Assembly: GCA_024802545.1 (NCBI GenBank)
Contig: CP103416.1
Coordinates: 1,488,001-1,552,000 of the forward strand
Direction: 5' to 3'
From: SAR92 clade bacterium H455
GTDB taxonomy: Bacteria; Pseudomonadota; Gammaproteobacteria; Pseudomonadales; Porticoccaceae
DNA: 64,000 bases
The translations under genes were made by a program, and so were the position numbers. The stretch's first letter is position 1, and every line of letters starts with the position of its first letter. Shown here one piece after another: positions 9,260 to 18,446 of the stretch. The notes beneath the pieces were generated by a model that searched no databases, was not told the DNA's origin, and worked only from the letters and a program-made list of their open reading frames with translations.

Positions 9260-10426
9260 TCAGCTTTGGGCAAACAGTTCACGGCCAATCAACATGCGGC
9301 GCACTTCAGAGGTGCCGGCGCCAATTTCATAGAGCTTGGCGTCGCGGAGTAAGCGGCCGGCGGCATAGTCATTAGTGTAGCCATTGCCTCCCAGTGCCTG
9401 AATGGTTTGCAGGGCCATTTGGGTGGCTTTTTCGGCGGTAAATAAAATCACTGCGGCGGCGTCTTTGCGCGAGTCTTGAGCCAGATCGCAGGCTCGGGCG
9501 ACGGCGTAGAGATAGGCCCGAGAGGCGTTTAGGTCGGTGTACATATCGGCGACCTTGCCTTGCATTAACTGGAACTCTCCAATCGCCTGACCGAACTGGG
9601 TGCGCTCGTGGATATAGGGCAGCACCACGTCTAAACAGGCTTGCATAATGCCCACGGGGCCACCGGATAATACGGTGCGTTCATAGTCGAGGCCGGACAT
9701 GAGTACGGCGACACCGCGACCTTCACCGCCGAGAATATTTTCCGCTGGCACTTCGCAGTCTTGAAAGAGTAGCTCGCAGGTGTTGGATCCGCGCATACCC
9801 AGCTTGTCGAGTTTTTGGTGGCGGGAAAAACCTGGGGCGTCGCGCTCGACAATAAAGGCGGTGATACCTTTGGAGCCGGCGCTGGTGTCGGTTTTAGCAT
9901 AGATGATGTAGGTGTGAGCGTCGGGACCGTTGGTGATCCACATCTTGTTGCCGTTGAGCAGGTATTTGTCACCCTGTTTGGTGGCGCTGAGTTTCATGCT
10001 CACCACATCGGAACCTGCGTTGGGCTCGCTCATGGCGAGGGCCCCTATATGTTCGCCGGAGCAGAGCTTGGGCAGGTACTTTTGTTTCTGTTCGGCTGTA
10101 CCATTTTTGGCTAGCTGGTTAACACAGAGGTTGGAGTGGGCGCCGTAGGACAGGCCAACTGAGGCCGAGGCTCTGGAGATCTCTTCCATGGCCACGCAGT
10201 GGGCCAGGTAACCCATGCCCGAACCGCCGTACTCTTCGTCTACGGTAATGCCAAGCAGTCCCATAGCGCCAAATTTGCGCCACAGGTCCATTGGGAATTC
10301 GTTGCTCTGGTCGATCTCGGCGGCGCGGGGTGCTATCTCGGTCTGACAGAATTGGAAGACGCTGTCGCGAAGCATGTCGATGTCTTCGCCGAGATTAAAG
10401 TTTAGGCTGGGATAGATTGTGTTCAT
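9260..10426 (-). CDS. liuA: Isovaleryl-CoA dehydrogenase
   Basis: The 388-residue acyl-CoA dehydrogenase has the family signatures [10 protein letters not shown] (about 131-140) and WITNGPDA (163-170), and the C-terminal [19 protein letters not shown] Glu in [13 protein letters not shown], at about residue 249, sits where isovaleryl-CoA dehydrogenases carry their catalytic base; medium-chain enzymes have it elsewhere. It oxidises isovaleryl-CoA to 3-methylcrotonyl-CoA, passing electrons through FAD to ETF. It starts 3 bases after the stop of liuR, so the two are almost certainly cotranscribed and probably translationally coupled. Confidence 0.94.
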   Translation of the reverse strand: MNTIYPSLNFNLGEDIDMLRDSVFQFCQTEIAPRAAEIDQSNEFPMDLWRKFGAMGLLGITVDEEYGGSGMGYLAHCVAMEEISRASASVGLSYGAHSNLCVNQLAKNGTAEQKQKYLPKLCSGEHIGALAMSEPNAGSDVVSMKLSATKQGDKYLLNGNKMWITNGPDAHTYIIYAKTDTSAGSKGITAFIVERDAPGFSRHQKLDKLGMRGSNTCELLFQDCEVPAENILGGEGRGVAVLMSGLDYERTVLSGGPVGIMQACLDVVLPYIHERTQFGQAIGEFQLMQGKVADMYTDLNASRAYLYAVARACDLAQDSRKDAAAVILFTAEKATQMALQTIQALGGNGYTNDYAAGRLLRDAKLYEIGAGTSEVRRMLIGRELFAQS

Positions 10427-10429
10427 AAA

Positions 10430-10858
10430 TTATTGGCTTCCATTAGTTTTGAGCGCGTCGATGCAGTCGGCTTCGGCTTGATTGAGGTCTTTGAGCAGTT
10501 TGCTGATATCGTCGAGTTGTTGATTGAGCTTGTTGCGCTGGAGTTGGATAGCATCGATCAGTTTTTTAAGCTGGTCGACATTGGTTTTCCCCGGCTCGTA
10601 CATATCGATAATTTCTCGCGAATCCTCTAGGGACAGTCCGAGACGCTTACCGCGTAAAATAAGCCGCAGTCTGGTGCGATCAGCTTGGGTGTAGATGCGG
10701 GTTTGACCGCGGCGCGCGGGGGAGAGTAGGTCTAGATCTTCGTAGTGACGAATACTGCGGGTGGTAACATCAAACTCTTTGGCGAGCTGCGAAATACTGT
10801 ATTCGGTGCTGGTCTCTGAGGAGCTATTCAGTGTCGCCTGAACTGGTGTTTTTGGCAT
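10430..10858 (-). CDS. liuR: MerR-family regulator of leucine/isovalerate catabolism
   Basis: This protein has a MerR winged-helix domain, with YSISQLAKEFDVTTRSIRHY as the recognition region and GQTRIYTQADRTRL following. A short C-terminal coiled coil would dimerise it. The frame extends upstream to 10906, but I chose the ATG at 10858, giving 142 residues. A good sigma-70 promoter (-35 at 10917-10922, -10 at 10893-10898) puts the transcript start near 10885, downstream of the longer start. The chosen length also suits LiuR proteins. It is the first gene of the liu operon and probably controls its own promoter through the palindrome at 10912-10929. Confidence 0.88.
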   Translation of the reverse strand: MPKTPVQATLNSSSETSTEYSISQLAKEFDVTTRSIRHYEDLDLLSPARRGQTRIYTQADRTRLRLILRGKRLGLSLEDSREIIDMYEPGKTNVDQLKKLIDAIQLQRNKLNQQLDDISKLLKDLNQAEADCIDALKTNGSQ

Positions 10859-10892
10859 AACAAAATCCGATCGAGGTGAATACATGACCGTC

Positions 10893-10929
10893 AGTATAAA
10901 TTCCATCTAACGTTTACGTCAACGTAAAC
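10893..10929 (-). promoter_or_regulatory. liu operon promoter with LiuR operator
   Basis: GTTTACGTCAACGTAAAC at 10912-10929 is a perfect 8+2+8 palindrome. On the minus strand it overlaps a -35 box TTGACG (10917-10922) that is 18 bases from a -10 box TATACT (10893-10898). MerR-type activators bind palindromes at such promoters. The sequence closely resembles the LiuR motif described for gammaproteobacteria, from memory. It is the only evident promoter for the operon. Confidence 0.82.
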
Positions 10930-11010
10930 TTTTTGATCATCTTTTATTGTGGTTTGGCCTTATTTTGTTAGCGCTTTTGTTCTGAAGCGAGGATGGCTAT
11001 GAGTCAGTGA

Positions 11011-11090
11011 CTGGGAGTTATTGGAGGGTATTGGAGGTTATTGGAGGGTATTGGAGGTTATTGGAGGTTATTGGAGGGTATTGGAGGTTA
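11011..11090. repeat. 10-bp minisatellite, eight units, abutting a GntR stop codon
   Basis: Eight head-to-tail decamers alternate between TTGGAGGGTA and TTGGAGGTTA; the first is degenerate. The last unit supplies the TTA that is the stop codon of the minus-strand GntR gene, so the array sits in the 3' end of that transcript. At 10 bp the period is near one helical turn. It separates the liu operon from the GntR locus. Confidence 0.9.
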
Positions 11091-11870
11091 CTCCAACTTG
11101 TGCTCCATCTGATATTGAAATAGCTCTGGATTATAGAGCACCTTTATATAGTCGACTAACTCTTCCTGATCGCCATTTTGGCGAAAGGAGCGACGTATCA
11201 GGCTAAGCAGCGGAGCACCAACTGCTATATCGAGGTGCTTGGCAATCATCGGAGATGCGGCGATGGCACCTACGACTTGGGTAATATGACTGATATGAAT
11301 GCCATTATCGCGATAGTAGTGATGTCGCGACTGATGGATAAATATATCGCTGTTTGCGGGTGCGTTGATGCCGGCTGTCCAGCTGTCAAGATAAGCGAAT
11401 ACACCGCCGCCACGCTCACGGATTCGGGTCAGGTGGAACAAAGTATCACCGCGCTTGAGGCCAAAGTCGGCGGCAATGGACTGCGGCGGCTTGGCCATGG
11501 CGCATTCGAGCACAGCTGCGGTTGAGCTTTCGGCGATGCTCTCGATCTCTTGGAGCACGCCCACCATAGGCGCCTTCACCGGCTTTGGTGAGTACTTATA
11601 GATAACGTGGGTGCCTTTGCCGCGGGCGCGTTCGACCAGCTGCTCAGCGGCCAACTCATTCACCGCGCGCTTGGCTGTAATCCGGGATACATCAAATAGG
11701 TCCGCCAGTTCCAGCTCGCTGGGGAGTTTGTCGCCAAAGTGCAGAGAGCCGTCGATAATATAGGTTTTAATCAGGCTGTAGAGCTGGTGGTAGAGCGGCG
11801 CTGGGAGATCGGCAGAAACATGGCGGCGCAGGTTGCGGGTGAAGAGTGTTGCACTTGGGCTCGTGCTCAT
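11088..11870 (-). CDS. GntR-family regulator, HutC subfamily (UTRA domain)
   Basis: The 260-residue protein has an N-terminal GntR winged helix (about residues 22-90), with the recognition region LPSELELADLFDVSRITAKRAV. A UTRA ligand domain follows from about 105, including FHLTRIRERGG and the terminal DYIKVLYNPELFQYQ typical of HutC-like regulators. UTRA domains bind small effectors such as urocanate or sugar phosphates. The gene is divergent from the CoA-transferase/HyuAB/TonB-receptor cluster, so repression of that cluster, relieved by a pathway intermediate, is the simplest reading. The stop codon lies inside the decamer array. Confidence 0.88.
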   Translation of the reverse strand: MSTSPSATLFTRNLRRHVSADLPAPLYHQLYSLIKTYIIDGSLHFGDKLPSELELADLFDVSRITAKRAVNELAAEQLVERARGKGTHVIYKYSPKPVKAPMVGVLQEIESIAESSTAAVLECAMAKPPQSIAADFGLKRGDTLFHLTRIRERGGGVFAYLDSWTAGINAPANSDIFIHQSRHHYYRDNGIHISHITQVVGAIAASPMIAKHLDIAVGAPLLSLIRRSFRQNGDQEELVDYIKVLYNPELFQYQMEHKLE

Positions 11871-11938
11871 TGGGACTGCCTTGTTGAATAGCGAAAAGTG
11901 GTTGTAAGTCTATGGCGTGTTGCTGTGCTAAAAATATT

Positions 11939-11956
11939 TGGTATAGCTTTATACCA
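11939..11956. promoter_or_regulatory. Probable GntR/HutC operator
   Basis: TGGTATAGCTTTATACCA is a 7+4+7 perfect inverted repeat in the intergenic region between the GntR gene and the divergent catabolic cluster. HutC-type operators commonly carry TGGT...ACCA half-sites, though often with a shorter centre. The position fits shared control of both directions. Confidence 0.55.
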
Positions 11957-12152
11957 TTTGTATGTTAACCTCAGCGCGTTACGGTTATACGAGGATTTGT
12001 TGCCGAGGTCAATCGGCAGCAGAGGCTATTAACTTGGATTCTATTGCATCTATTACTATTTGTAGCTTTGGTGACCGATGCTTCGGTGGTCCTTATAACA
12101 TTTGCCTTGATGGCAGTACTCTCGCCTTAGGGCCCGCTAATTTGGAGATCTT

Positions 12153-13352
12153 GTGAGTCAATCACTCAGCGGTATTCGCGTACTCGACCTTACCCATATG
12201 CTGTCTGGGCCCTATGGCAGTATGATCCTCGCTGATCTGGGGGCGGAGACGATCAAGGTTGAACCTCTGGCCGGGGAGGGCACGCGCAAGCTCCTGGCCA
12301 CAGATCCGAATAATTCCCTCGATGGAATGGGGGCCTACTATATTACCCTGAACCGCAATAAGAAAAGCGTGGCGGTAGATCTCAAGACCGAAGAGGGCTT
12401 GGCGCTATTTAAAGAACTGGTATGCAATGTGGATATTGTGATCAGCAACTTTGGCGCTGGGGTGCCTGAGCGCCTGGGTATCGACTACGCCTCCTTGAGT
12501 GCGGTGAACCCACGCATTATCACCTGTACTGTGTCGGGCTTTGGTTCCGATGGTCCGGGCAGCAAACGTCCGGCTTTTGATCAGGTGGCCCAAGCTATGG
12601 GCGGCGGTATGTCGATAACTGGACCTGATCCTGAGACTATGGTTCGTGCGGGTATTCCTATAGGGGATCTCGGCGGCGGCATGTTCGGCGTGATGGGGAT
12701 TTTAGCGGCCCTCTATGAACGTGAGCGCAGCGGTCTGGGTCAGCACGTGGATATTTCGATGCTCGACTGCCAGGTTTCAATGCTCAACTATATGGCGACC
12801 ATGCATTTTCTCTCTGGAGAGGATCCCTATCCCATAGGCAATAGTCATTTTGTTCATGTGCCCTACAACACTTTCACCTGCTCAGATGGATCAATCGTTA
12901 TCGCGGTGATCACTGATAACTTTTGGACCAATCTCAAGGGGGTGCTTAACTGTGCTGAGTTCGATAATGCCAAATACGATACTCAGCCCGGTCGCTGGGA
13001 AAATCGCGAGTTGATTAATGCCCGACTTAATCAGTTGTTGAGTGTTAATAGTTGCGCCCATTGGTTGGCGCTTTTTGAAGCCCAGCGTATTCCCTGTGCG
13101 CCGGTCAATAGTCTTAGTCAGGCTCTGTGTGATACTCAGGTGCTGCACCGCAATATGGTGGTAGATTTGAAACACCCCAATGGCAGTTCGACCAAGGGCC
13201 CCGGCAATCCGATTAAATTATCTCGCAGCAATGATGAAGTGTTCACCGCCGCGCCGACATTGGGGCAGCACACAGATGAAGTCATGACCCAATTACTTAA
13301 TTTAAGCGTAAAGCAGATACAACAGATGAAAGATCAAGGGATTATTAAATAA
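12153..13352 (+). CDS. Class III CoA-transferase (CaiB/BaiF family)
   Basis: The 399-residue protein begins with the family hallmark GIRVLDLTHMLSGPYGSMILADLGAETIKVE. Its catalytic aspartate is probably Asp172 in GIPIGDLGGG. Such enzymes move CoA between carboxylic acids through an aspartyl-CoA anhydride, here probably from succinyl-CoA to an organic acid. The start is GTG, supported by GGAG at 12144-12147. It overlaps the downstream lyase gene by one base (TAATG). A CoA-transferase coupled to an HMG-CoA-lyase-like enzyme suggests activation and then cleavage of a branched hydroxy-dicarboxylate such as hydroxymethylglutarate or a related acid. Confidence 0.9.
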   Translation: MSQSLSGIRVLDLTHMLSGPYGSMILADLGAETIKVEPLAGEGTRKLLATDPNNSLDGMGAYYITLNRNKKSVAVDLKTEEGLALFKELVCNVDIVISNFGAGVPERLGIDYASLSAVNPRIITCTVSGFGSDGPGSKRPAFDQVAQAMGGGMSITGPDPETMVRAGIPIGDLGGGMFGVMGILAALYERERSGLGQHVDISMLDCQVSMLNYMATMHFLSGEDPYPIGNSHFVHVPYNTFTCSDGSIVIAVITDNFWTNLKGVLNCAEFDNAKYDTQPGRWENRELINARLNQLLSVNSCAHWLALFEAQRIPCAPVNSLSQALCDTQVLHRNMVVDLKHPNGSSTKGPGNPIKLSRSNDEVFTAAPTLGQHTDEVMTQLLNLSVKQIQQMKDQGIIK

Positions 13353-14266
13353 TGTCGGAAAAAGTTGTGATTACAGATGTTGGGCCAAGAGATGGCCTAC
13401 AGAATCAGCCAAAGATTCTCTCTGTTGAGGAGCGCCTTGAGCTGGTGCATGCCATTGCTGCTGCCGGCGTGCCGCAAATTGAGGTTGGCAGTTTTGTCTC
13501 GCCCAGGGCAGTTCCTGCCATGGCCGGCACTGATCAGGTGTTCGCTGCGCTAAAGGCGTCTGAGTTTGCCACCCCGACTATTGCGCTTATCCCCAATATG
13601 AAAGGCTATGAATTAGCCCGCGCCGCTGGCGCAAAAAGCGTGACCATGGTGCTTTATGCTAGCGATGGTATGGCGCAAAAAAATGCCGCCATGACCATGG
13701 CTGAAGCGGAAGTGATTACCTTGGAGATTCTCAAATTAGCCAAGCAGGATGGTATAGAGGTGATAGCCACTGTAGCGGTTGTCTTTGAATGCCCATTTGA
13801 TGGTCCCACAGACCCCGCAGTTGTAGAGGCTATAGTGGCCAAGTTTATGGCTGCTGGTGCCGATCAGCTGGTGTTGGCCGACACCATTGGCGCTGCTCAT
13901 CCTCAGCAGGTACGGGAGTTAACGGCCGCGCTGGTCGCCAGTCATGGCGCAGAACGGCTTGGCTGCCATTTTCACGATACCAGAGCTATGGGTCTGGCCA
14001 ATGTCTATGCCGCGGTGGAGTCGGGTATCCGACGCTTTGATAGTTCTATTGCTGGATTGGGTGGTTGTCCATTTGCTCCAGGAGCATCAGGTAATGTTGC
14101 CACTGACGATATTGCGATGATGCTGCAGCAGATGGGCTTTGACACCGGTATTGATTTAGATAGACTGATGAGCGCCTCAAATTTAGCGCAGACTTTAACC
14201 GGCACAGCGCCAGGTGGTCGATCCAAGGCTTGGTTGCAGGGTTATTTGGCAAAGCAGGTGGGATAA
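13352..14266 (+). CDS. HMG-CoA lyase-like enzyme
   Basis: The 304-residue TIM-barrel protein has DVGPRDGLQNQ at the N-terminus, the metal-binding HFHDT stretch and, near the end, GLGGCPFAPGASGNVATDD, whose Cys is the active-site residue of HMG-CoA lyases. The segment usually reading like CALGCPYEG is here VVFECPFDG, so the pocket may differ. Canonical enzymes split HMG-CoA into acetyl-CoA and acetoacetate, the last step of leucine degradation. This could serve as the LiuE missing from the liu operon nearby, but its operon and regulator are different. A related substrate such as a citramalyl-type CoA ester is possible. Confidence 0.82.
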   Translation: MSEKVVITDVGPRDGLQNQPKILSVEERLELVHAIAAAGVPQIEVGSFVSPRAVPAMAGTDQVFAALKASEFATPTIALIPNMKGYELARAAGAKSVTMVLYASDGMAQKNAAMTMAEAEVITLEILKLAKQDGIEVIATVAVVFECPFDGPTDPAVVEAIVAKFMAAGADQLVLADTIGAAHPQQVRELTAALVASHGAERLGCHFHDTRAMGLANVYAAVESGIRRFDSSIAGLGGCPFAPGASGNVATDDIAMMLQQMGFDTGIDLDRLMSASNLAQTLTGTAPGGRSKAWLQGYLAKQVG

Positions 14267-14377
14267 AAAAGCGAGTAGGATAAAGAGCAGACCAGTTACA
14301 GAAAATTAATAGCGGCAGCAAAAAAGACCGCCACAAAAACAATAACAATAAACCATAAAAAATGCTCGGAGACGAAG

Positions 14378-16474
14378 ATGAGTTATAGGTTAGGGGTAGA
14401 TGTCGGGGGAACGTTCACAGACCTTCTGCTGATCAATGAAGCGACTGGAGAAACCCATACGGCCAAGGTGCCGTCCACACCGGAGGATTCCTCCATCGGT
14501 GTACTCAATGGTATTGCGCGCATCTGCGACGAGTCTGGGGTTAACCCAGCTGAAGTGAGCAGAGTGATGCACGGTACTACCGTCGCGACCAATGCAGTTC
14601 TAACCGGACGCGGTGCAAAAGTTGGCCTGGTGACCACGGCTGGCTATGAAGATACCTTGCAGGTAGCGCGATCTTTTTGTCCCGGCGGATTGGGTGGCTG
14701 GGTCAGCTTTGTCAAGAAGCCATTGTTAGCCCCTCTCGAATTGACCATTGGTGCCTGTGAACGCATGGGCGCCGATGGCGAGGTGGTTAGAGAGCTAGAT
14801 GAAGAGCAGCTGCGTACTGATCTGACAACACTGCATGCCATGGGTGAGGTGGAAGCCTTAACTATCTGCTTTATCAATGCCTATATCAACGGTGCCAATG
14901 AGCAGCGCGCCAGTGAAATTGCTGCAGAAATTTTTACCGATACGCCTATCTCTATCTCCAGCGATGTAGTGCCAGAGATGCAGGAGTATGAGCGTACCGA
15001 AACTACTGTAGTGAACTCCTATGTCCGGCCTGAAGTCGCTAGCTATGTGAGTAACTTGCAAGCGGCCCTGGACGACAAGATGGGTCCCGATACTCAATTG
15101 TCGATTCTGCGTTCCGATGGCGGTCTGGCTTCGGCCCGCGCCTCGGCTGAGTCTCCAGTGAATATGTTGATGTCTGGTCCAGCTGGGGGTGTCTCTGGAG
15201 CGATTTACTTCTGCAGTCGCGCCGGATACGACAATATTTTGACCTGCGATATGGGTGGCACCTCCACCGATGTGGCCTTGATTCAAAACTCCCGTGCGCG
15301 TGTGCGCCGCGAAACCATTGTTGCCGATGTGCGGGTTCGTGCTCCCTCAGTGGATGTGCGCACAGTAGGTGCCGGCGGTGGCTCTATTGCCTTTGTCCCA
15401 GATCTCACTAAGGCACTGCGAGTAGGCCCCGAGTCTGCCGGCGCTGTGCCTGGTCCCGCTTGCTATATGAAAGGCGGTGTCCAACCCACAGTCTGTGACG
15501 CTAATGTGGTGCTGGGCTATTTGCCCTCGGATGTGCAGCTTGGCGGCAAGATGGAAATTAATCGCGAAGCCTCTGTGGCGGCAGTGCAGTCGGTTGCCGA
15601 TGCCATGGGCATTGACCTGATGGCTGCGGCGGAAGGCATTATTAAAATTGCTAATGAATCCATGTTTGGTGCGCTGCGTCTAGTGTCGGTGGAACAGGGC
15701 TATGATCCCCGAGACTTTGCTCTGGTTGGATTCGGCGGAGCAGGTCCATTGCATGCCAATGCTCTAGGTGTGCTGACTGATGCCTGGCCGGTGATTATCC
15801 CACCTGGTCCCGGTGTGCTCTGTGCCTATGGTGATGCCACCACTCAGGTGCAGGATGAAGCGGCGCGAACTTATTTGACTATGGCCGGTGATCTCAGTGA
15901 TGAGAAATTGACTGCGGATCTGATGGAGTTGCAAGTAAGGGCTGGAGATGCGTTGTTAAAAGACAATATTCCTGCCTCAGAACATGAAATTTCCTATCAG
16001 GCTGATCTGCGCTATGCGGGACAGGCTTTTCAAATCACTATCGACTTTACCGAAGCCGAGCTGCAAGAGAGGGGCGTTGCGCTTCTGACTGACCAGTTCG
16101 ATGCTGAGCATGAGAAATTGTTTACCTTCAAGTTGGATGATGGTCACGAGATTCTAATGATTCGTGCCCTGGCCAAGGCTAAGGCCAAAGCCATTGCTGA
16201 GCGTAAAATCGGTCAGACCGGTATGACTCTTGAAGAGTGCAAGATTGCCAACAGTCGTTTTTACTATGAGGGGGAGTGGTACAACTCCACTATCTACGAT
16301 CGCAATAAACTCAGCACTGGATTAGAGGTGGCGGGTCCGGCAATTGTCAGTGAGATGGATTCAACCACCGTTGTGCTGCCTGGCTATGTTGCGACAGTGG
16401 ATAAGGTCGGCAATTTGCTGATTAACCCGCAGGCGTCAGCAGCGCAATCTTTAAACCAACAGGGGAGTAAATAA
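14378..16474 (+). CDS. HyuA-type hydantoinase/oxoprolinase subunit
   Basis: The 698-residue protein has the N-terminal hydantoinase/oxoprolinase ATPase-like motif GVDVGGTFTDLLL, then MHGTTVATNAVL, and a central domain containing MSGPAGGVSGA and TCDMGGTSTDVAL, the actin-fold nucleotide-binding motifs of HyuA. It should hydrolyse ATP to drive opening of a cyclic amide (hydantoin, N-methylhydantoin, 5-oxoproline or lactam) with the HyuB subunit. Acetone and acetophenone carboxylases use the same family, but the small gamma subunit of acetone carboxylase is not present here. CGGAGACGAAG precedes the ATG. An A-rich, unstructured leader of 111 bases separates it from the lyase gene. Confidence 0.9.
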   Translation: MSYRLGVDVGGTFTDLLLINEATGETHTAKVPSTPEDSSIGVLNGIARICDESGVNPAEVSRVMHGTTVATNAVLTGRGAKVGLVTTAGYEDTLQVARSFCPGGLGGWVSFVKKPLLAPLELTIGACERMGADGEVVRELDEEQLRTDLTTLHAMGEVEALTICFINAYINGANEQRASEIAAEIFTDTPISISSDVVPEMQEYERTETTVVNSYVRPEVASYVSNLQAALDDKMGPDTQLSILRSDGGLASARASAESPVNMLMSGPAGGVSGAIYFCSRAGYDNILTCDMGGTSTDVALIQNSRARVRRETIVADVRVRAPSVDVRTVGAGGGSIAFVPDLTKALRVGPESAGAVPGPACYMKGGVQPTVCDANVVLGYLPSDVQLGGKMEINREASVAAVQSVADAMGIDLMAAAEGIIKIANESMFGALRLVSVEQGYDPRDFALVGFGGAGPLHANALGVLTDAWPVIIPPGPGVLCAYGDATTQVQDEAARTYLTMAGDLSDEKLTADLMELQVRAGDALLKDNIPASEHEISYQADLRYAGQAFQITIDFTEAELQERGVALLTDQFDAEHEKLFTFKLDDGHEILMIRALAKAKAKAIAERKIGQTGMTLEECKIANSRFYYEGEWYNSTIYDRNKLSTGLEVAGPAIVSEMDSTTVVLPGYVATVDKVGNLLINPQASAAQSLNQQGSK

Positions 16475-16476
16475 TC

Positions 16477-18360
16477 ATGACGGCAAGACTATTAGAAACT
16501 AACCATGATCCCCTAAAGCGTATTGATGTAGACGGTGTGACAGTCGATATTATTGAGAATGCCCTGCGCAATGCCCGTGAGGAGATGGACGCAGTGCTTT
16601 TTAGAACGGCTATGTCTCCAGGTATTCGCGAGCAGGGCGACTGCTTCCCGATGATCGCCAACAAAGAAGGTAAGATGGTAGTGGGCCAATTTGGTTCCTT
16701 TATTGGGCCTTTTTTAGAGGCCTACGACGAAGAGATCGAAGAGGGGGATATTATCCTCACTAACGATCCCTATATGTGTAATGCTGCGGTCTCCCACTTA
16801 CCCGATTGGGTTGTGTTGGTACCTATTTTTAAAGATGGCCGCCATATGGCTTGGTCGGCGATGTTTGGCCATATGTCGGATAACGGCGGCATGGTACCGG
16901 GATCGATTCCTATTCAGGCGACGACGATCTTTCAGGAAGGCATTCGCATTCCGCCGACAAAGCTTTACAAAAAAGGCGTGTTGCAGAGCGATCTGCTGGA
17001 GCTGATTCTGCACAATGTGCGCACGCCACAGTGGAACCGTTTCGATCTCAACGCCTTGGTTGCCGCCTGCAATACCGCGGCTAAGCGCTGTGTGGAATTG
17101 GCGGTTCGCTTTGGTGACGATGTGCTGTTCTCTACCATGGATATCATGTTGCAGCGCAACTACGAAGCCATGAAACATATTATTGGTATGTTTATTCCCG
17201 AAGAGCCCCGCGAGTTTGAAGATTATATTTGCGATGACGGCATGGGCATGGGTCCCTACAGAATTAAGTGCACCATGTGGCGAGAGGGTGAAAAGGCGAT
17301 TTTTGATTTCGCTGGCACCGATCCTCAGGCTCAAAGCTCGGTGAACTTCTTCCTTAATGAAGACATGTTCAAAATGTTCTTTGGCTCGTTCACCATTAAC
17401 GTGGTGGATCCGCAGATTGTGTTTAACGACGGTTTCTATGATCTGGTGGATGTGCGAATTCCTCAGGGCACACTTTTAAAACCTAATTATCCTGCGGCAC
17501 TGTCTGGCAGAACCCACGCTCTGGGTCGTATCTTTGATGTGCTCGGCGCACTGTTGGGTATGGGCGCGCCAGAGATGATGCTGAATGCGGCGGGCTTCTC
17601 AGATTCACCGCACCTATTCTTCTCCGGTTACGACAGTCGTGAAGGCAAGGGCAATGAGTGGTTCCAGCTATTCCAGATCGGTTTCGGTGGAGTTCCCGGT
17701 CGCCCAGTGGGTGATGGGCCCGACGGACACAGTCTCTGGCCTGGCTTTACCAATGTGCCCAACGAATTTATCGAGTCCTATTTCCCGCTGCGTATCGAGC
17801 GCTATGAAACCATTCCCGATTCCGGTGGTGCCGGTCTGCATCGCGGCGGCAATGGCTTGAGTGTTGCCTATAACTTCCTCTGTGAGGGAGAAATTGGTAT
17901 TCACGATGATCGCTGGCTGACCTATCCCTGGGGTGTGCTCGGGGGTGAAACTGGACTGCGTTCGACCAAGAAGTTGGTTCGTGCCGATGGTACTGAAGAG
18001 TGGCTGCCGGCCAAGGTTGAAGGCATTAGCGTTAAAGCCGGCGATGTGCTCTATTTCAATACCTGGGGTGGCGGTGGCTGGGGCGATCCTTTCGCTCGCG
18101 ATCCCGAGTTGGTGCGTCAGGATGTGGCGCGTCGATTAGTTTCTACGGAAGGTGCTAAACGCTACGGCGTAGTGATGGCGAGTGATGCAACAGTTGATCA
18201 GGCGGCCACTGAAACTCTGCGTGCCGAGTTGATTGCGGCTCGCGGCACAGACAGCGCGCTGTTTAACTTTGGTGGTGACCTGGAAGATATTCGCAGTCGC
18301 TGCGAGGCGCAAACCCATTTGCCAGCGCCGGTTAAGCCGACCTTCATCGGGGCAAAGTAA
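16477..18360 (+). CDS. HyuB-type hydantoinase/oxoprolinase subunit
   Basis: The 627-residue partner of the upstream gene starts two bases after its stop. It shows the HyuB core: DIIENALRNAREEMDAVLFRTAMSP, then LTNDPYMCNAAVSHLPDWVV, where His and Asp residues likely bind metal, and the GHMSDNGG loop; the C-terminal half has GGAGLHRGGNGLSV. HyuB subunits form the amidohydrolase or carboxylase active site with HyuA. A GGGGAG Shine-Dalgarno sequence lies before the ATG. It is a little longer than typical HyuB (about 590). The substrate is not deducible from sequence. Confidence 0.9.
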   Translation: MTARLLETNHDPLKRIDVDGVTVDIIENALRNAREEMDAVLFRTAMSPGIREQGDCFPMIANKEGKMVVGQFGSFIGPFLEAYDEEIEEGDIILTNDPYMCNAAVSHLPDWVVLVPIFKDGRHMAWSAMFGHMSDNGGMVPGSIPIQATTIFQEGIRIPPTKLYKKGVLQSDLLELILHNVRTPQWNRFDLNALVAACNTAAKRCVELAVRFGDDVLFSTMDIMLQRNYEAMKHIIGMFIPEEPREFEDYICDDGMGMGPYRIKCTMWREGEKAIFDFAGTDPQAQSSVNFFLNEDMFKMFFGSFTINVVDPQIVFNDGFYDLVDVRIPQGTLLKPNYPAALSGRTHALGRIFDVLGALLGMGAPEMMLNAAGFSDSPHLFFSGYDSREGKGNEWFQLFQIGFGGVPGRPVGDGPDGHSLWPGFTNVPNEFIESYFPLRIERYETIPDSGGAGLHRGGNGLSVAYNFLCEGEIGIHDDRWLTYPWGVLGGETGLRSTKKLVRADGTEEWLPAKVEGISVKAGDVLYFNTWGGGGWGDPFARDPELVRQDVARRLVSTEGAKRYGVVMASDATVDQAATETLRAELIAARGTDSALFNFGGDLEDIRSRCEAQTHLPAPVKPTFIGAK

Positions 18361-18446
18361 CTGATTGCAAGTGCAGTAAAAAAACAAAAAAAGAAACGCT
18401 AAAACAACAGAAATAAAACCAATAAAAGTAAATGAGGGGAACAGTT

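Noticed and set aside
11011-11090. CRISPR or coding repeat
   Set aside because: Decamers without spacers, too short, and no cas genes nearby.
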